Assembly (NCBI GenBank): GCA_964016885.1
Contig: OZ024743.1
Coordinates: 160,331,712-160,395,711, forward strand
Length of the DNA: 64,000 bases
Reading direction: 5' to 3'
DNA from: Eledone cirrhosa
Taxonomy: Eukaryota; Mollusca; Cephalopoda; Octopoda; Eledonidae
The position numbers and the translations under genes are program-made. This document shows, one piece after another, positions 55,467 through 64,000 of this stretch. The first letter of the stretch is position 1. The number at the start of each line of letters is the position of its first letter. The notes under the pieces were generated by a model. It worked only from the letters and a program-made list of their open reading frames with translations, did not search any database and was not told the origin of the DNA.

Positions 55467-55655
55467 GTGTTTAACACACGTGGACATGCCTACAAAATCA
55501 GAAAACAGCACAGCTCCCATGACTTTCGTAAACATTTTTTCACGCTCAGAGTTGCTGAAGCATGGAACAAACTGCCTGCGTCAGTTGTTAGCTGCCGGGG
55601 CACTGCATCCTTTAAGACACTCATGCTTCCTGAAATACCCCAAAACTACACCTGA
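55467..55655 (+). pseudogene. C-terminal tail of the CR1-like RT
   Basis: MFNTRGHAYKIRKQHSSHDF, RKHFFTLRVAEAWNKLPASV, VSCRGTASFKTLML: the usual closing block of CR1-group ORF2 (arginine-rich, then RVAEAWNKLP). It is frame-shifted relative to the main ORF by a small indel around 55447. Confidence 0.85.
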
Positions 55656-55820
55656 TGTACCCCTTCCATACACATGCACACATGACTCATGCACTGTTCA
55701 TTTTCCTGATGTTTGTACATTACCCTATGTACTATACATACACTTTTTGATGAGCTGTAGTGCACCTGAGCACTGTACACAATATTTCATTATTATTATT
55801 ATTATTTTTATTATTATTAT

Positions 55821-56415
55821 CCTTAAAACACATGTTGAAGTATTTTGGCCATAACGCTCTACCATTTAAATTCAAATGTTACTTGGTATGATTGCAAATA
55901 TCGTAGATCTCAATAATATATCATACGTGTTTATATAGCATTTTATATAGTTACCTCCCTTGAAAGCATAGTTGGAAACATTATTGACAGTTGTTTCCCT
56001 TGGTAAAGGCAATTATTTGCTGTTCTGTATCCAGATGGATGTTGGAATTTCCTCGCTTCCAAGGATGGAGGTTGTACTCGTTTGAACAGCAGTACAGCCT
56101 CCTCACGGAAATAACGTACAAGTATCTGAGCATTCCACAGACATATGTACCACTAATTTATTTTCAGAGGGACTAAATGTAAAATAGTGTGTGACAGGGA
56201 AACTCATTTTTGACAGCTGAGTACACTGGATCAACGTTAAATATAACTTCTTCAGTCACACCACGTGCCGCCGGATTTCATGGATTTACGATTGTGATCC
56301 GAACGCTTTAATGTGCCTTCATTGTATCTATTTAATGGAAGGGTTTCGGGATGGCAGATGTCAGAATGTATGGCCAACATTTTTATGAGACACAATTTTA
56401 TATAGATACGAGGCC
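55821..56415. other. No recognised gene
   Basis: The repeated phrase TAGTTACCTCCCTTGAAAGCA / GTTGTTTCCCTTGGTAAAGG and similar (also at 60582-60620) suggest old repeat sequence. Confidence 0.4.
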
Positions 56416-56419
56416 TTGG

Positions 56420-56548
56420 CTGGTATTTTATTTTATGAACCTGGAAAGGGAAGGTTAATTTCGGTGGGATTTGAACTCAGAACCTAAAATGCCGGAGCAA
56501 ATACTGTAACGCATTTCCTGACGCTCTAATAAGTCTCCCAATGTCCAT
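56420..56548 (-). mobile_element. Diverged tRNA-derived SINE (second subfamily)
   Basis: Minus strand: head near TTAGAGCGTCAGGAAATGCG, B box CTGAGTTCAAATCCCACCG, AAATTAACCTTCCC and worn TAAAATAAAATACCAG. Related to the copies at 22385 and 34405. Confidence 0.75.
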
Positions 56549-57288
56549 CACTTAACCTACATAATACGAAATCTATGGAATTGATAACCCACGGCTAATT
56601 ACCATTTCAAAAGAATCACCGGTACAATTAAAGAGTACAAAGAAATAATGTGAACAAACTGAGTGGTGAATCATAACACCAAGACAGTCCCTAATCTATA
56701 TATATAAAACTGTGGTTGTCTGTCTGTCTATCGATTTTTGGCACACATCTCCTCTTAGAATCTCTCACGGAATTGCACCGAAATTGCTATACTTGTACAT
56801 TGAGCCCTAGCGAAGACATCGGAAAAAAAAATATTTCAAATTGACCCACCCTATGTGACGAAATCGAATATAATGTATCGATTTTTGAGCGTAAGTTATC
56901 AGTTATTTCCCTTTGTTCTGTTTACATTGAGCGTCTTACGTAAAAAATTACGCTGGCTTTCTCAGTCTTTGTTAATAAATAACCAGTGCAGTTTTTATCC
57001 CCAGCATCCTCTTTTGTTATAACATTCGGGTTATCGTTATGTTTTCTTAACTTCATAAGGCATATTGTTGGTTGAGGGAATATTAATCAAAAACACCAAA
57101 TGCAAGTCTGCACAGTAGACACTACAGTTTTTAAGCCAAAAAAGAAACTTAACATTGTAACTTTAACACAGCTACTGAGCGACCCCGTTTTGCTTCATTT
57201 CCATTTAAAAGCATTTTAAAACAATATTTTTACTTGAAAACAAGTCTATTTAAAGACTACGTAAAACAAGCAAATATTTCGTCGTTAG

Positions 57289-57391
57289 GCGTGCAGACAG
57301 ACAGTCGTGCAGACAGACAGTCGTGCAGAGAGGTGATATAGGCGTGCAGACAGACAGTCGTGCAGAGAGGTGATATAGGCGTGCAGACAGA
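57289..57391. repeat. 37-bp minisatellite array 1 in the Helitron
   Basis: Units of GCGTGCAGACAGACAGTC plus GTGCAGAGAGGTGATATAG (37 bp), about 2.7 units with one internal partial duplication of GTCGTGCAGACAGACA. Confidence 0.9.
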
Positions 57392-58086
57392 CATAACTGA
57401 TAATTTGGTTACGCTAATGTTTTTCTCTGCGTTGCAGTGTTTACATTTTCGATCTTTGTTAATAAATAACCAGTGCAGTTTCTATCCCCAGCATCCTCTT
57501 TTGTTATAACATTCGGGTTATCGTTATGTTTTCTTAACTTCATAAAGCATATTGTTGGTTGAGGGAATATTAATAAAAAACACCACATGCAAGTCTGCAC
57601 AGTAGACACTACAGTTTTTAAGCCAAGAAAGAAACTTAACATTGTAACTTTAACACAGCTACTGAGCGACCCCGAGCAACGCCGGGCTTGACGGAATTGC
57701 ACCGAAATTGCTATACTTGTACATTGAGCCCTAGCGAAGACATCGGAAAAAAAATATTTCAAATTGACCCACCCTATGTGACGAAATCGAATATAATGTA
57801 TCGATTTTTGAGCGTAAGTTATCAGTTATTTCCCTTTGTTCTGTTTACATTGAGCGTCTTACGTAAAAAATTACGCTGGCTTTCTCAGCGTTTAAAATGA
57901 CATTAACACAATACACGAACAGACAGTTGTCGAGCCAGCAAAATATTGACCTGCAAAATTCATCAGTTCGAACACTAAGCTTCCGTTTTGCTTCATTTCC
58001 ATTTAAAAGCATTTTAAAACAATATTTTTACTTGAAAACAAGTCTATTTAAAGACTACGTAAAACAAGCAAATATTTCGTCGTTAG

Positions 58087-58222
58087 GCGTGCAGACAGTC
58101 GTGCAGACAGACAGTCGTGCAGAGAGGTGATATAGGCGTGCAGACAGACAGTCGTGCAGAGAGGTGATATAGGCGTGCAGACAGACAGTCGTGCAGAGAG
58201 GTGATATAGGCGTGCAGACAGA
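58087..58222. repeat. 37-bp minisatellite array 2 in the Helitron
   Basis: The same unit as array 1, about 3.5 copies; one more unit than array 1. Confidence 0.9.
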
Positions 58223-58530
58223 CATAACTGATAATTTGGTTACGCTAATGTTTTTCTCTGCGTTGCAGTGTTTACATTTTCGATCTTTGTTAATAAATAA
58301 CCAGTGCAGTTTTTATCCCCAGCATCCTCTTTTGTTATAACATTCGGGTTATCGTTATGTTTTCTTAACTTCATAAGGCATATTGTTGGTTGAGGGAATA
58401 TTAATCAAAAACACCACATGCAAGTTGGCACAGTAGACACTACAGTTTTTAAGCCAAAAAAGAAACTTAACATTGTAACTTTAACACAGCTACTGAGCGA
58501 CCCCGAGCAACGCCGGGCTTTACTGCTAGT

Positions 58531-59645
58531 AAACAATAAACGACTAAATTAGTTACGTCGCAAACACATTCAAAACTGTAAAGAATGATATTCTCAGTGT
58601 TAACAAAAATAAAATCGTAAAGTCAGCAAGATGTTAAATTACTTATCATAGCAATGTGAAGTTACACATTGACCTGTGTCATACAAATCAGATGTGAATC
58701 ATATAAACAAGGAAAGTAACCATCTTTGATCAATCGTAGAGTTATATTGCCTAATATTTAGATGGAAAAAGCCTTCTCTGCCATGTACCATAAATACCTA
58801 AAGAATTGAAGTTAGATGCTAGGTGATAAGTTTGGGATTTGAAGGGGAAATGTTGATTATACCACTAACATCCCAGTTTTATTGTGCAACTTACGAACAA
58901 TGGCGTCGTCATTTACATGATTCCAATTAGCTAAATATTGGTTCACAGCATGGTGACAAGAATAACAAGAGGTTATCTGCAACTCGATGCAAATAAAATA
59001 TCTCATGAGACTTCAATCCAGAGTTTGATAATAAATTCCTCTCCCAAAATGCTGCCCTCTGAGCTCAAACAAGAAAAATGAAATTCTTTACGTGCAACAG
59101 AGGTTTACGCGTTTGCAGGTTGATTATATTTTCAAGGATCCTACTCAGCAGATCACATGCCGAGCACTGACAACTGACACTAGGCCTTAGTAGAATAGCA
59201 TTTTTTTGTGGATTTGGAAGGACCGTTCATTTGTGGTAGCCTACTGTAACGCTGTTTCACCTATCTGTATTCTTTCAACGTAAAGTCATTCCTATTGTGT
59301 TTCAGTATCTGGGGCATTTTCCCCCGGTTATAACCGTTAGCTCCTCATACAACTTGCAGCAACTACCGTGCCACAACATCTGTCCTTCAACGACCACCAT
59401 ATTGCCTTTGTTTGCTGGCAATGTGAAAGTAGTGCTGCTATTATTCTGCAGAATTTTGCTATCTATTACTTCCTCACTAGCAATGTTTGCAATGGGGGTA
59501 CTTGTCATCCTTCAGGGCTTGTCTCACTGTTTATCTCAACACATTAGCCTGTGTCATTGATACATTCAAAACTACTTTCTGAGTTGGTGCTATCTAACGT
59601 TCACATTCAGAAAGTCATTCAAAGGTATGGCGGAATGCTATATGT
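58531..59645. other. No recognised gene
   Basis: Mixed sequence. The 87-residue frame at 59297-59560 has no motif I recognise. Possible old repeat. Confidence 0.45.
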
Positions 59646-59647
59646 AT

Positions 59648-59842
59648 AACTGTTTCTACTTCTGGCACTAGGCCAGCAATTACCCAGTGCATTACTGGTA
59701 CTTTATTTTATCGACCCCGTAAGGATGAAAGTCAAAATTAGCCTCGGCCAGATTTGAACCCGCACCGTAAAGGGCCCTAATTCTATGCTGTAAAGCATGG
59801 TGTCCGAGCATCTATCGATACCGCCAATCCACCACCCTATAT
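59648..59842 (-). mobile_element. Cephalopod-type tRNA-derived SINE
   Basis: Minus strand: head GGTGGTGGATTGGCGGTATC, B box GGTTCAAATCTGGCCGAGG (mutated), GGGGTCGATAAAATAAAGTA, tail AGAAGTAGAAACAGTT. Confidence 0.9.
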
Positions 59843-59845
59843 AAA

Positions 59846-59888
59846 TAATTGTTTCTACTTTTGACACAAGGGCAGCAATTACCAAAAA
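59846..59888 (-). mobile_element. SINE tail fragment
   Basis: AATTGTTTCTACTTTTGACA then CAAGGGCAGCAATTACC: only the last 40 bases of the SINE, adjacent to the full copy. Confidence 0.85.
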
Positions 59889-60835
59889 TGTCACACACTT
59901 TGTTGACATAATTAAAGATGCACCTATTCGTTTCTAGCGGATAGTGAGTGTGGATGTATTAAGCTTATTTAGCAAGGATCCTACAGATGAGATTTTCTCG
60001 GTTGCTTGGGGACAAACAATAATCGGATCATCATATATGTGGCACTAAAATCTTTTGTGTTCTTAATTGCACCAAATGAACACTCTACTTGCTAATATAC
60101 ACTTCTTCTTGCATATGATTTTGTCTTGGGTTGCTGTTGTTTGACTGAGGAGTTCGACAAACTTGAAAAATATATATCCATTTCAGTATTAACTCAAGTA
60201 AGTAATTTTATGTCATCTTTCGTCTGAGACTGATCTGGAATCAATTTCTCTCCATGCATCTTTTTGTTTAGTAGTTCTAAATGTTTTTGGATAAGTGTCA
60301 GTACCAAAATGCCCGCCCCCTTTTTTCCCATTATACCTTTTCAAGGTTATGCTCTGACCCAACAATAAATCAAATTGCAGTAGCAAGTTTACTGAAACGA
60401 CAAAACGTTGGTTTAAGTCTCTTAAAGAATTTAGTCTCAATCATCGTGAATTCAGATCTTACTGGACCTTTACCGCTTTGGTTCAGTTGTGATAAAGTAA
60501 ATTGCCTGAAATATGATGCCGCTATTTATTGAGCAATATCAGCCGCGAAAACAGACACTTTTACTTTTTAGATAGTTATCCCCCTTGCAAACAAATTAGA
60601 GTTACTTCCCTTGAAAAATAATTGGATAGCATATAATTAGCTTTATTTACGATAGTTGTGTGTCCAAATGGTGAAAGAACATTTCTTGTATATTTCGGCA
60701 TCTGGATGATATAATCTTATTCTACGTGGCAACTGAACCATTTTTTACATAGAAGGCAAACCGCCTCAAACACATTACCGTCTAAACAAATGAAAGGTCC
60801 TCCAGATAATCATATATACCCACTTCAAATAATTA
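59889..60835. other. No recognised gene
   Basis: The 83-residue plus and 75-residue minus frames at 60213-60532 lack recognisable motifs. Confidence 0.45.
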
Positions 60836-60836
60836 A

Positions 60837-61018
60837 TAATTGTTTCCACTTTTGGCACAAGGCCATGAATTACCCAGTACATTACTCGTACTTTATTTTA
60901 TCGACCCCGTAAGGATGAAAGGCAAAGTTAACCTCGGCTGCATTTGAACTCAGACTGTAAAGGGACGTAACTATGCTGGAAAGCATGGCGTCCGACCCTC
61001 TACCGATACATCCAATTA
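60837..61018 (-). mobile_element. Cephalopod-type tRNA-derived SINE
   Basis: Minus strand: head ATTGGATGTATCGGTAGAGG, B box GAGTTCAAATGCAGCCGAGG (mutated), GGGGTCGATAAAATAAAGTA, tail AAAAGTGGAAACAATTATTA. AATTAATAAT(A/T) at both ends (60830-60840 and 61013-61023) may be a target duplication. Confidence 0.9.
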
Positions 61019-62195
61019 ATAATAACTGAAAGTCGATAATTTTAAAATTATGATATGTAGATAAATATTTAATATATAAAAGAAGTAGAAAATACATTAT
61101 TTTTCATGATATAACACAGAATTGATAAGGAATAAATGATTATAGTATAGATATATTCTTGTGTAGACACTCCAAAGAGTGATCGTTTCTTTATGTTTAG
61201 AATAAGAGATATTATTGAATATTAGTTGGAGATTTCTTTACAAATATACATAAAAATATTCCATGGTAACTTATATTTTTTTCAAAACATAAAATATTAA
61301 ATTACTTTAAAAGTTTCTATCTAAAAGATTATGAATTAGTATCCAACCAAATCTCACAGCTCTCAAAAGAAGCATAAACGGAAAACTCTATCTAAAGGAG
61401 AGAAGAAAGTAATCAGGGATTGTCGTACATTATTTGGGGTTGGCAAAATATTGAAGAAAAAAATTAACATATAGGTTGGATAAGACTATATACAAGACAG
61501 CATTTGAAATGTTTTTTTAATAATTTTACCGGACACAGATTTTTAGTGTCAGTTTTCAAAGTTAAAGCACCAAGTGGCGAAAGCGAAAGCAGTCCATGGT
61601 TTGTATTCAGTCTTGAATAATAGTCCTTTTATCGCCTACCTTATGGGATTTCTTGTCACACAATATGTTCGCAATTGATCATAGCATATAAACTTGCCTG
61701 GGGTGTAGAAAGAAAAATTAATAAAGCTATGTGACAGGGTTCCTGAATAAGAAAACGGTGCGACACACTGGAATTGTCATATACAAAGACGAGGAACATA
61801 GACGTGAGTAAAAACGAATTCAAGAATTTTATTGATGTCTCAAAAAGGTATCATGAGCAGAAATGAGAAATAGATACAAAGATAATGAATATAGCATTTT
61901 TTCTGGAGGCCAGAAGCGTTCTTCGTGTCTCCTCACAGCTGATGAGTGTAATTCATAATGAGAATTTCCTTATGACATGCAGCTCCTGACGCATTAAAAC
62001 CCAGTACTAGCAGAGTATGCTGTAAAGATTAGAGCTTCGCAAACGAAAGCGTTCGGTATCGGAATCACTATATCACCGGGATTATTTCAAATTTAATTCA
62101 TAAATTTGGAACACACACACACATACATATTAATTTTATTACTAACGTATTGAGTACTTTTGTTAACAGTGATCGCCTCCCGATTTCTCGATTTA
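61019..62195. other. AT-rich sequence, no recognised gene
   Basis: No long ORF, no SINE or LINE signature and no long inverted repeat seen. Confidence 0.5.
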
Positions 62196-62199
62196 CATC

Positions 62200-64000
62200 A
62201 GGCTTCTTTTTGAAGTGAATGCGCGTACTATCGTGAGCTCGAGTAAGTTTGTTATTTCTACGGTTTTAAATACGTTTGTTATTAATATTTTTGTTTCAAA
62301 AGGGCATAAGACTTTAGTATTTGCGCCCAAGAAAGGACTCCCCATAATATTTGGACGTTTTGGTCCAAATATTCAACCATTGTGTGTTCAAAAGAAAGTT
62401 TTTATCGAAAATAAAAACAAACATGGCGGAGCCACGCTGCCCAATATTGAGTTTGCTGTCGTGTGAGAGCAAGTCATAACTCTGCCCCTCCTGCAACAAT
62501 TTTAAAATGTAACAACACATTAGGCAATATCGCCAACAACAGCACCACCACCAACAAAAACAACAGTAAGAACACTAATATAAACAAAAATGACAACACT
62601 AACAACAGCAGCAAGTGACATTACCAAAAACAGTAAAGAGACAGTGGTGAACAGCACCAGCATCAACGACAGCAACACAAACAACAACAGCAAGTAGGAC
62701 AACACCAACACCAACAGCAGGAACGAAAAAAAAGATAGTAATGTACACCACAATAACAGCAACAATAACAACAGCGGAAGCAACAACAGCAGCCACGAGA
62801 ACAAGAACACAACAGTAAATAACAATGCCGCAGAGAGGAAAATGGCCATCTCTTTTGCGTGGGTGGCACGCACCCTAGAGACAGTCCTGGTCACAGAGGA
62901 GGAGATGGCGGTGGCAAGACACATGGTGACCAGAACTGAATTTTCATTCTCCCTGAAACCTCCAGCCGATTTCGTGGAGGAGCAAGAGCGACGGACGGTG
63001 TCATACCGCACAATTGACACGAAATCGCAGCGGTGGGTCGGATCGCAAGATAGAGTTTAGCGCCTACCTCGAAGGCATGCTTTAGCTCTCGCCCAATGAA
63101 AAGCCGATAACAGCTGCTGAAGTACGGGAGACAATGACCGACTGCACGGTGGGTAAATAGCCTAGTTTGGATAGTTTGCTCTACGAGCTTTAAGTAAACA
63201 TGCAGACTTGTTCGGCGACCTCCTAGCGGACGTATATTGCAACTGATAACAGAATGGGACGAAATCGAACTGCCCAGTCTGTTCCGGAGGACGTTCAAGC
63301 CGGAGACGAGGGATATCTTACAGAAATCCCTCGCTTGGCTGTGCAGGTGCACTGCCCAAGAGGCGCGCAGATTGATGAAACCGTTCTGCACACTCTCGTC
63401 TAGTGTCCGTGTGTTACTGACATGAGGAATTATGTCGAACAGCTGTGATCGCGTGCAGGACGGATCCAGCTATCGACGGAGTCCATAATGAATATCGCCC
63501 CGCCGCCTTCTTTTGGCCAGGAGGGGCAGGCAATTTTCCCCTGTCAGGTGGCAATAGCGAAAGAGGTTGTATTCTGGACCAGGTTGAAAAGACTGAAAAA
63601 AAAACAATTTTTTCTTCGGCCAATCCTTCATCAACAAGTTCCACTTAGAAAGGAAAGCGAGAGTAGATGGAGAAGTGCCCCCCCCATACACACCACACTC
63701 AGTATATTTTCTAAAAGGTTGGTGAATGCGGTGAGGAGGGCCCATGTGAAGGTTAATTTGAGGAGGATAAGAGTGCCCTTCGAGAGTGCACTCGAAGTAT
63801 CGGGTGGTTCGGGATTGTTGGGGTACCTGAGTAGCCCCTGGGCTGGTCTCACCCCTATTGGTGACTCGTATTGTAATTTTATTGTTAATTGCTTTCGTTA
63901 CTTTGTTTTTCCTCGGTTTTATTGTGAACCCCCGCTGTCCCTGTCTTTTTTGTACTGTCCCCTATATGTAGGCTCTAGTGGCCAATAATGAAACTATTAA
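62200..64000 (+). mobile_element. Tx1-like LINE copy T5, internally deleted
   Basis: The 5' UTR has the conserved hairpin (62346-62373) and the start-region string ACATGGCGGAGCCACGC (62422-62438). The AAC-rich ORF1 linker is at 62525-62820, then ORF1 sequence VARTLETVLVTEEEMAVARH. From 63060 short RT pieces remain (SPNEKPITAAEVRETMTDC-like; LYEL; ADVYCN-like), then the C-terminal block IDETVLHTLV...CP near 63375-63410 and AIAKEVVFWTRLKRLKKKQF near 63550. The 3' UTR ends GTGGCCAATAATGAAACTAT just before the window edge. The endonuclease and most of RT are deleted. Confidence 0.75.
62346..62373 (+). promoter_or_regulatory. Conserved 5'-UTR hairpin of Tx1-like LINE (copy T5)
   Basis: AATATTTGGAC, loop GTTTTG, GTCCAAATATT: a perfect 11-bp stem. 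Relative to T4 the stem has A in place of G and the partner base T in place of C. Confidence 0.65.

Larger units (their letters stand above)
54100..55820 (+). mobile_element. CR1-like LINE, RT region and 3' end
   Basis: Plus strand. FTPAMLRRHLKNKRNYASPG then LDGVTYLLL at 54150-54240; NNGATPEQWKTASVIPLFKK in a shifted frame; VNYCPVSLTSCMAKLMEFCV and LIRSSQFGFIPNSSCCDQL at 54375-54530. The 291-residue palm and thumb ORF follows, then a shifted end (FTLRVAEAWNKLPASVVSCR). The 3' UTR ends at (ATT)n, 55788-55820. The endonuclease is absent, so the copy is 5'-truncated. The clade call rests on LDFAKAFNSVPH, GVPQGSVLGPLLF and KYADDIKLY, typical of CR1/jockey-group LINEs. Confidence 0.9.
56695..58529 (+). 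mobile_element. Non-autonomous Helitron, 1835 bp, with internal module duplications
   Basis: The 5' end is TCTATATATATAAAACTGTG; the 3' end CGCCGGGCTTTACTGCTAG carries a CCCG/CGGG hairpin (58502-58517) about 9 bp before CTAG. It sits between A (56694) and T (58530), the AT target of Helitrons, with no target duplication. No Rep/helicase ORF. Internally: head module H at 56767-56965 and 57691-57888; tail module T at 56966-57186, 57453-57689 and 58284-58529; middle module M at 57187-57452 (partial) and 57889-58283. The middle T copy retains the hairpin and lacks only the final TACTGCTAG. M contains a 37-bp minisatellite. Confidence 0.88.

Noticed and set aside
57289..58222. CRISPR-like array of 37-bp units
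   Set aside because: Units are contiguous with no unique spacers and lie inside a Helitron of an animal genome; a minisatellite.

Overview
The window looks like a repeat-dominated, probably intergenic stretch of a coleoid cephalopod genome (octopus, squid or cuttlefish). The main evidence is about a dozen tRNA-derived SINE copies. Each has an A-box-like head (GGCAGTATCGGTAGAGGG), a B box (GTTCAAATCCC), a central motif (CTTTATTTTATCGACCCCG on the opposite strand) and a tail ending in AGTAGAAACAATT. From memory this matches the octopus/squid (Ceph-type) SINEs. Dense (TA)n, (GT)n and (TTA)n microsatellites and many LINE clades agree with that. I recognise no host protein-coding gene, tRNA gene or rRNA gene. 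Essentially all coding potential is decayed transposon ORFs.

Layout. 1-9.4 kb is a nest of minus-strand non-LTR elements with a C-terminal restriction-like endonuclease (R4/Dong-like; two families), joined at (TTA)n tracts. They are interrupted by or inserted into a plus-strand fragment of another retroelement (2.55-4.0 kb). 9.5-16.3 kb holds plus-strand LINEs with an APE endonuclease and a Tx1-like reverse transcriptase; a better copy lies at 29-31.9 kb and another at 62.2-64 kb. 16-26 kb is mostly microsatellites, SINEs and two RT-derived fragments. 26.7-29 kb is another R4/Dong-like copy, followed directly by the next Tx1-like copy. 32-44 kb holds large palindromes (one with a nested SINE), an inverted-repeat-bounded GIY-YIG ORF, a 5'-inverted LINE and another GIY-YIG fragment. 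44.4-53 kb is a Penelope-like (PLE) region: a 5'-inverted PLE, a separate cysteine-rich GIY-YIG ORF and a YRDD-type RT with a SINE inserted in it. 54.1-55.8 kb is a CR1-like LINE. 56.695-58.529 kb is a complete non-autonomous Helitron (A|TC...CTAG|T) with shuffled internal modules.

How the parts relate: R4/Dong-like and Tx1-like elements meet repeatedly at (TTA)n. SINEs date other insertions (15-bp target duplication at 51.8/52.0 kb; SINE inside one palindrome arm at 36.7 kb). Most ORFs are broken by stops, frameshifts or internal deletions that remove catalytic motifs, so I see no clearly autonomous element. The most notable signals are the Helitron mosaic, a 5'-UTR hairpin kept in three Tx1-like copies with a paired base change, two 5'-inversion (twin-priming-like) insertions, and palindrome/half-palindrome pairs of one family. 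I did not find a convincing new defence or gene system.
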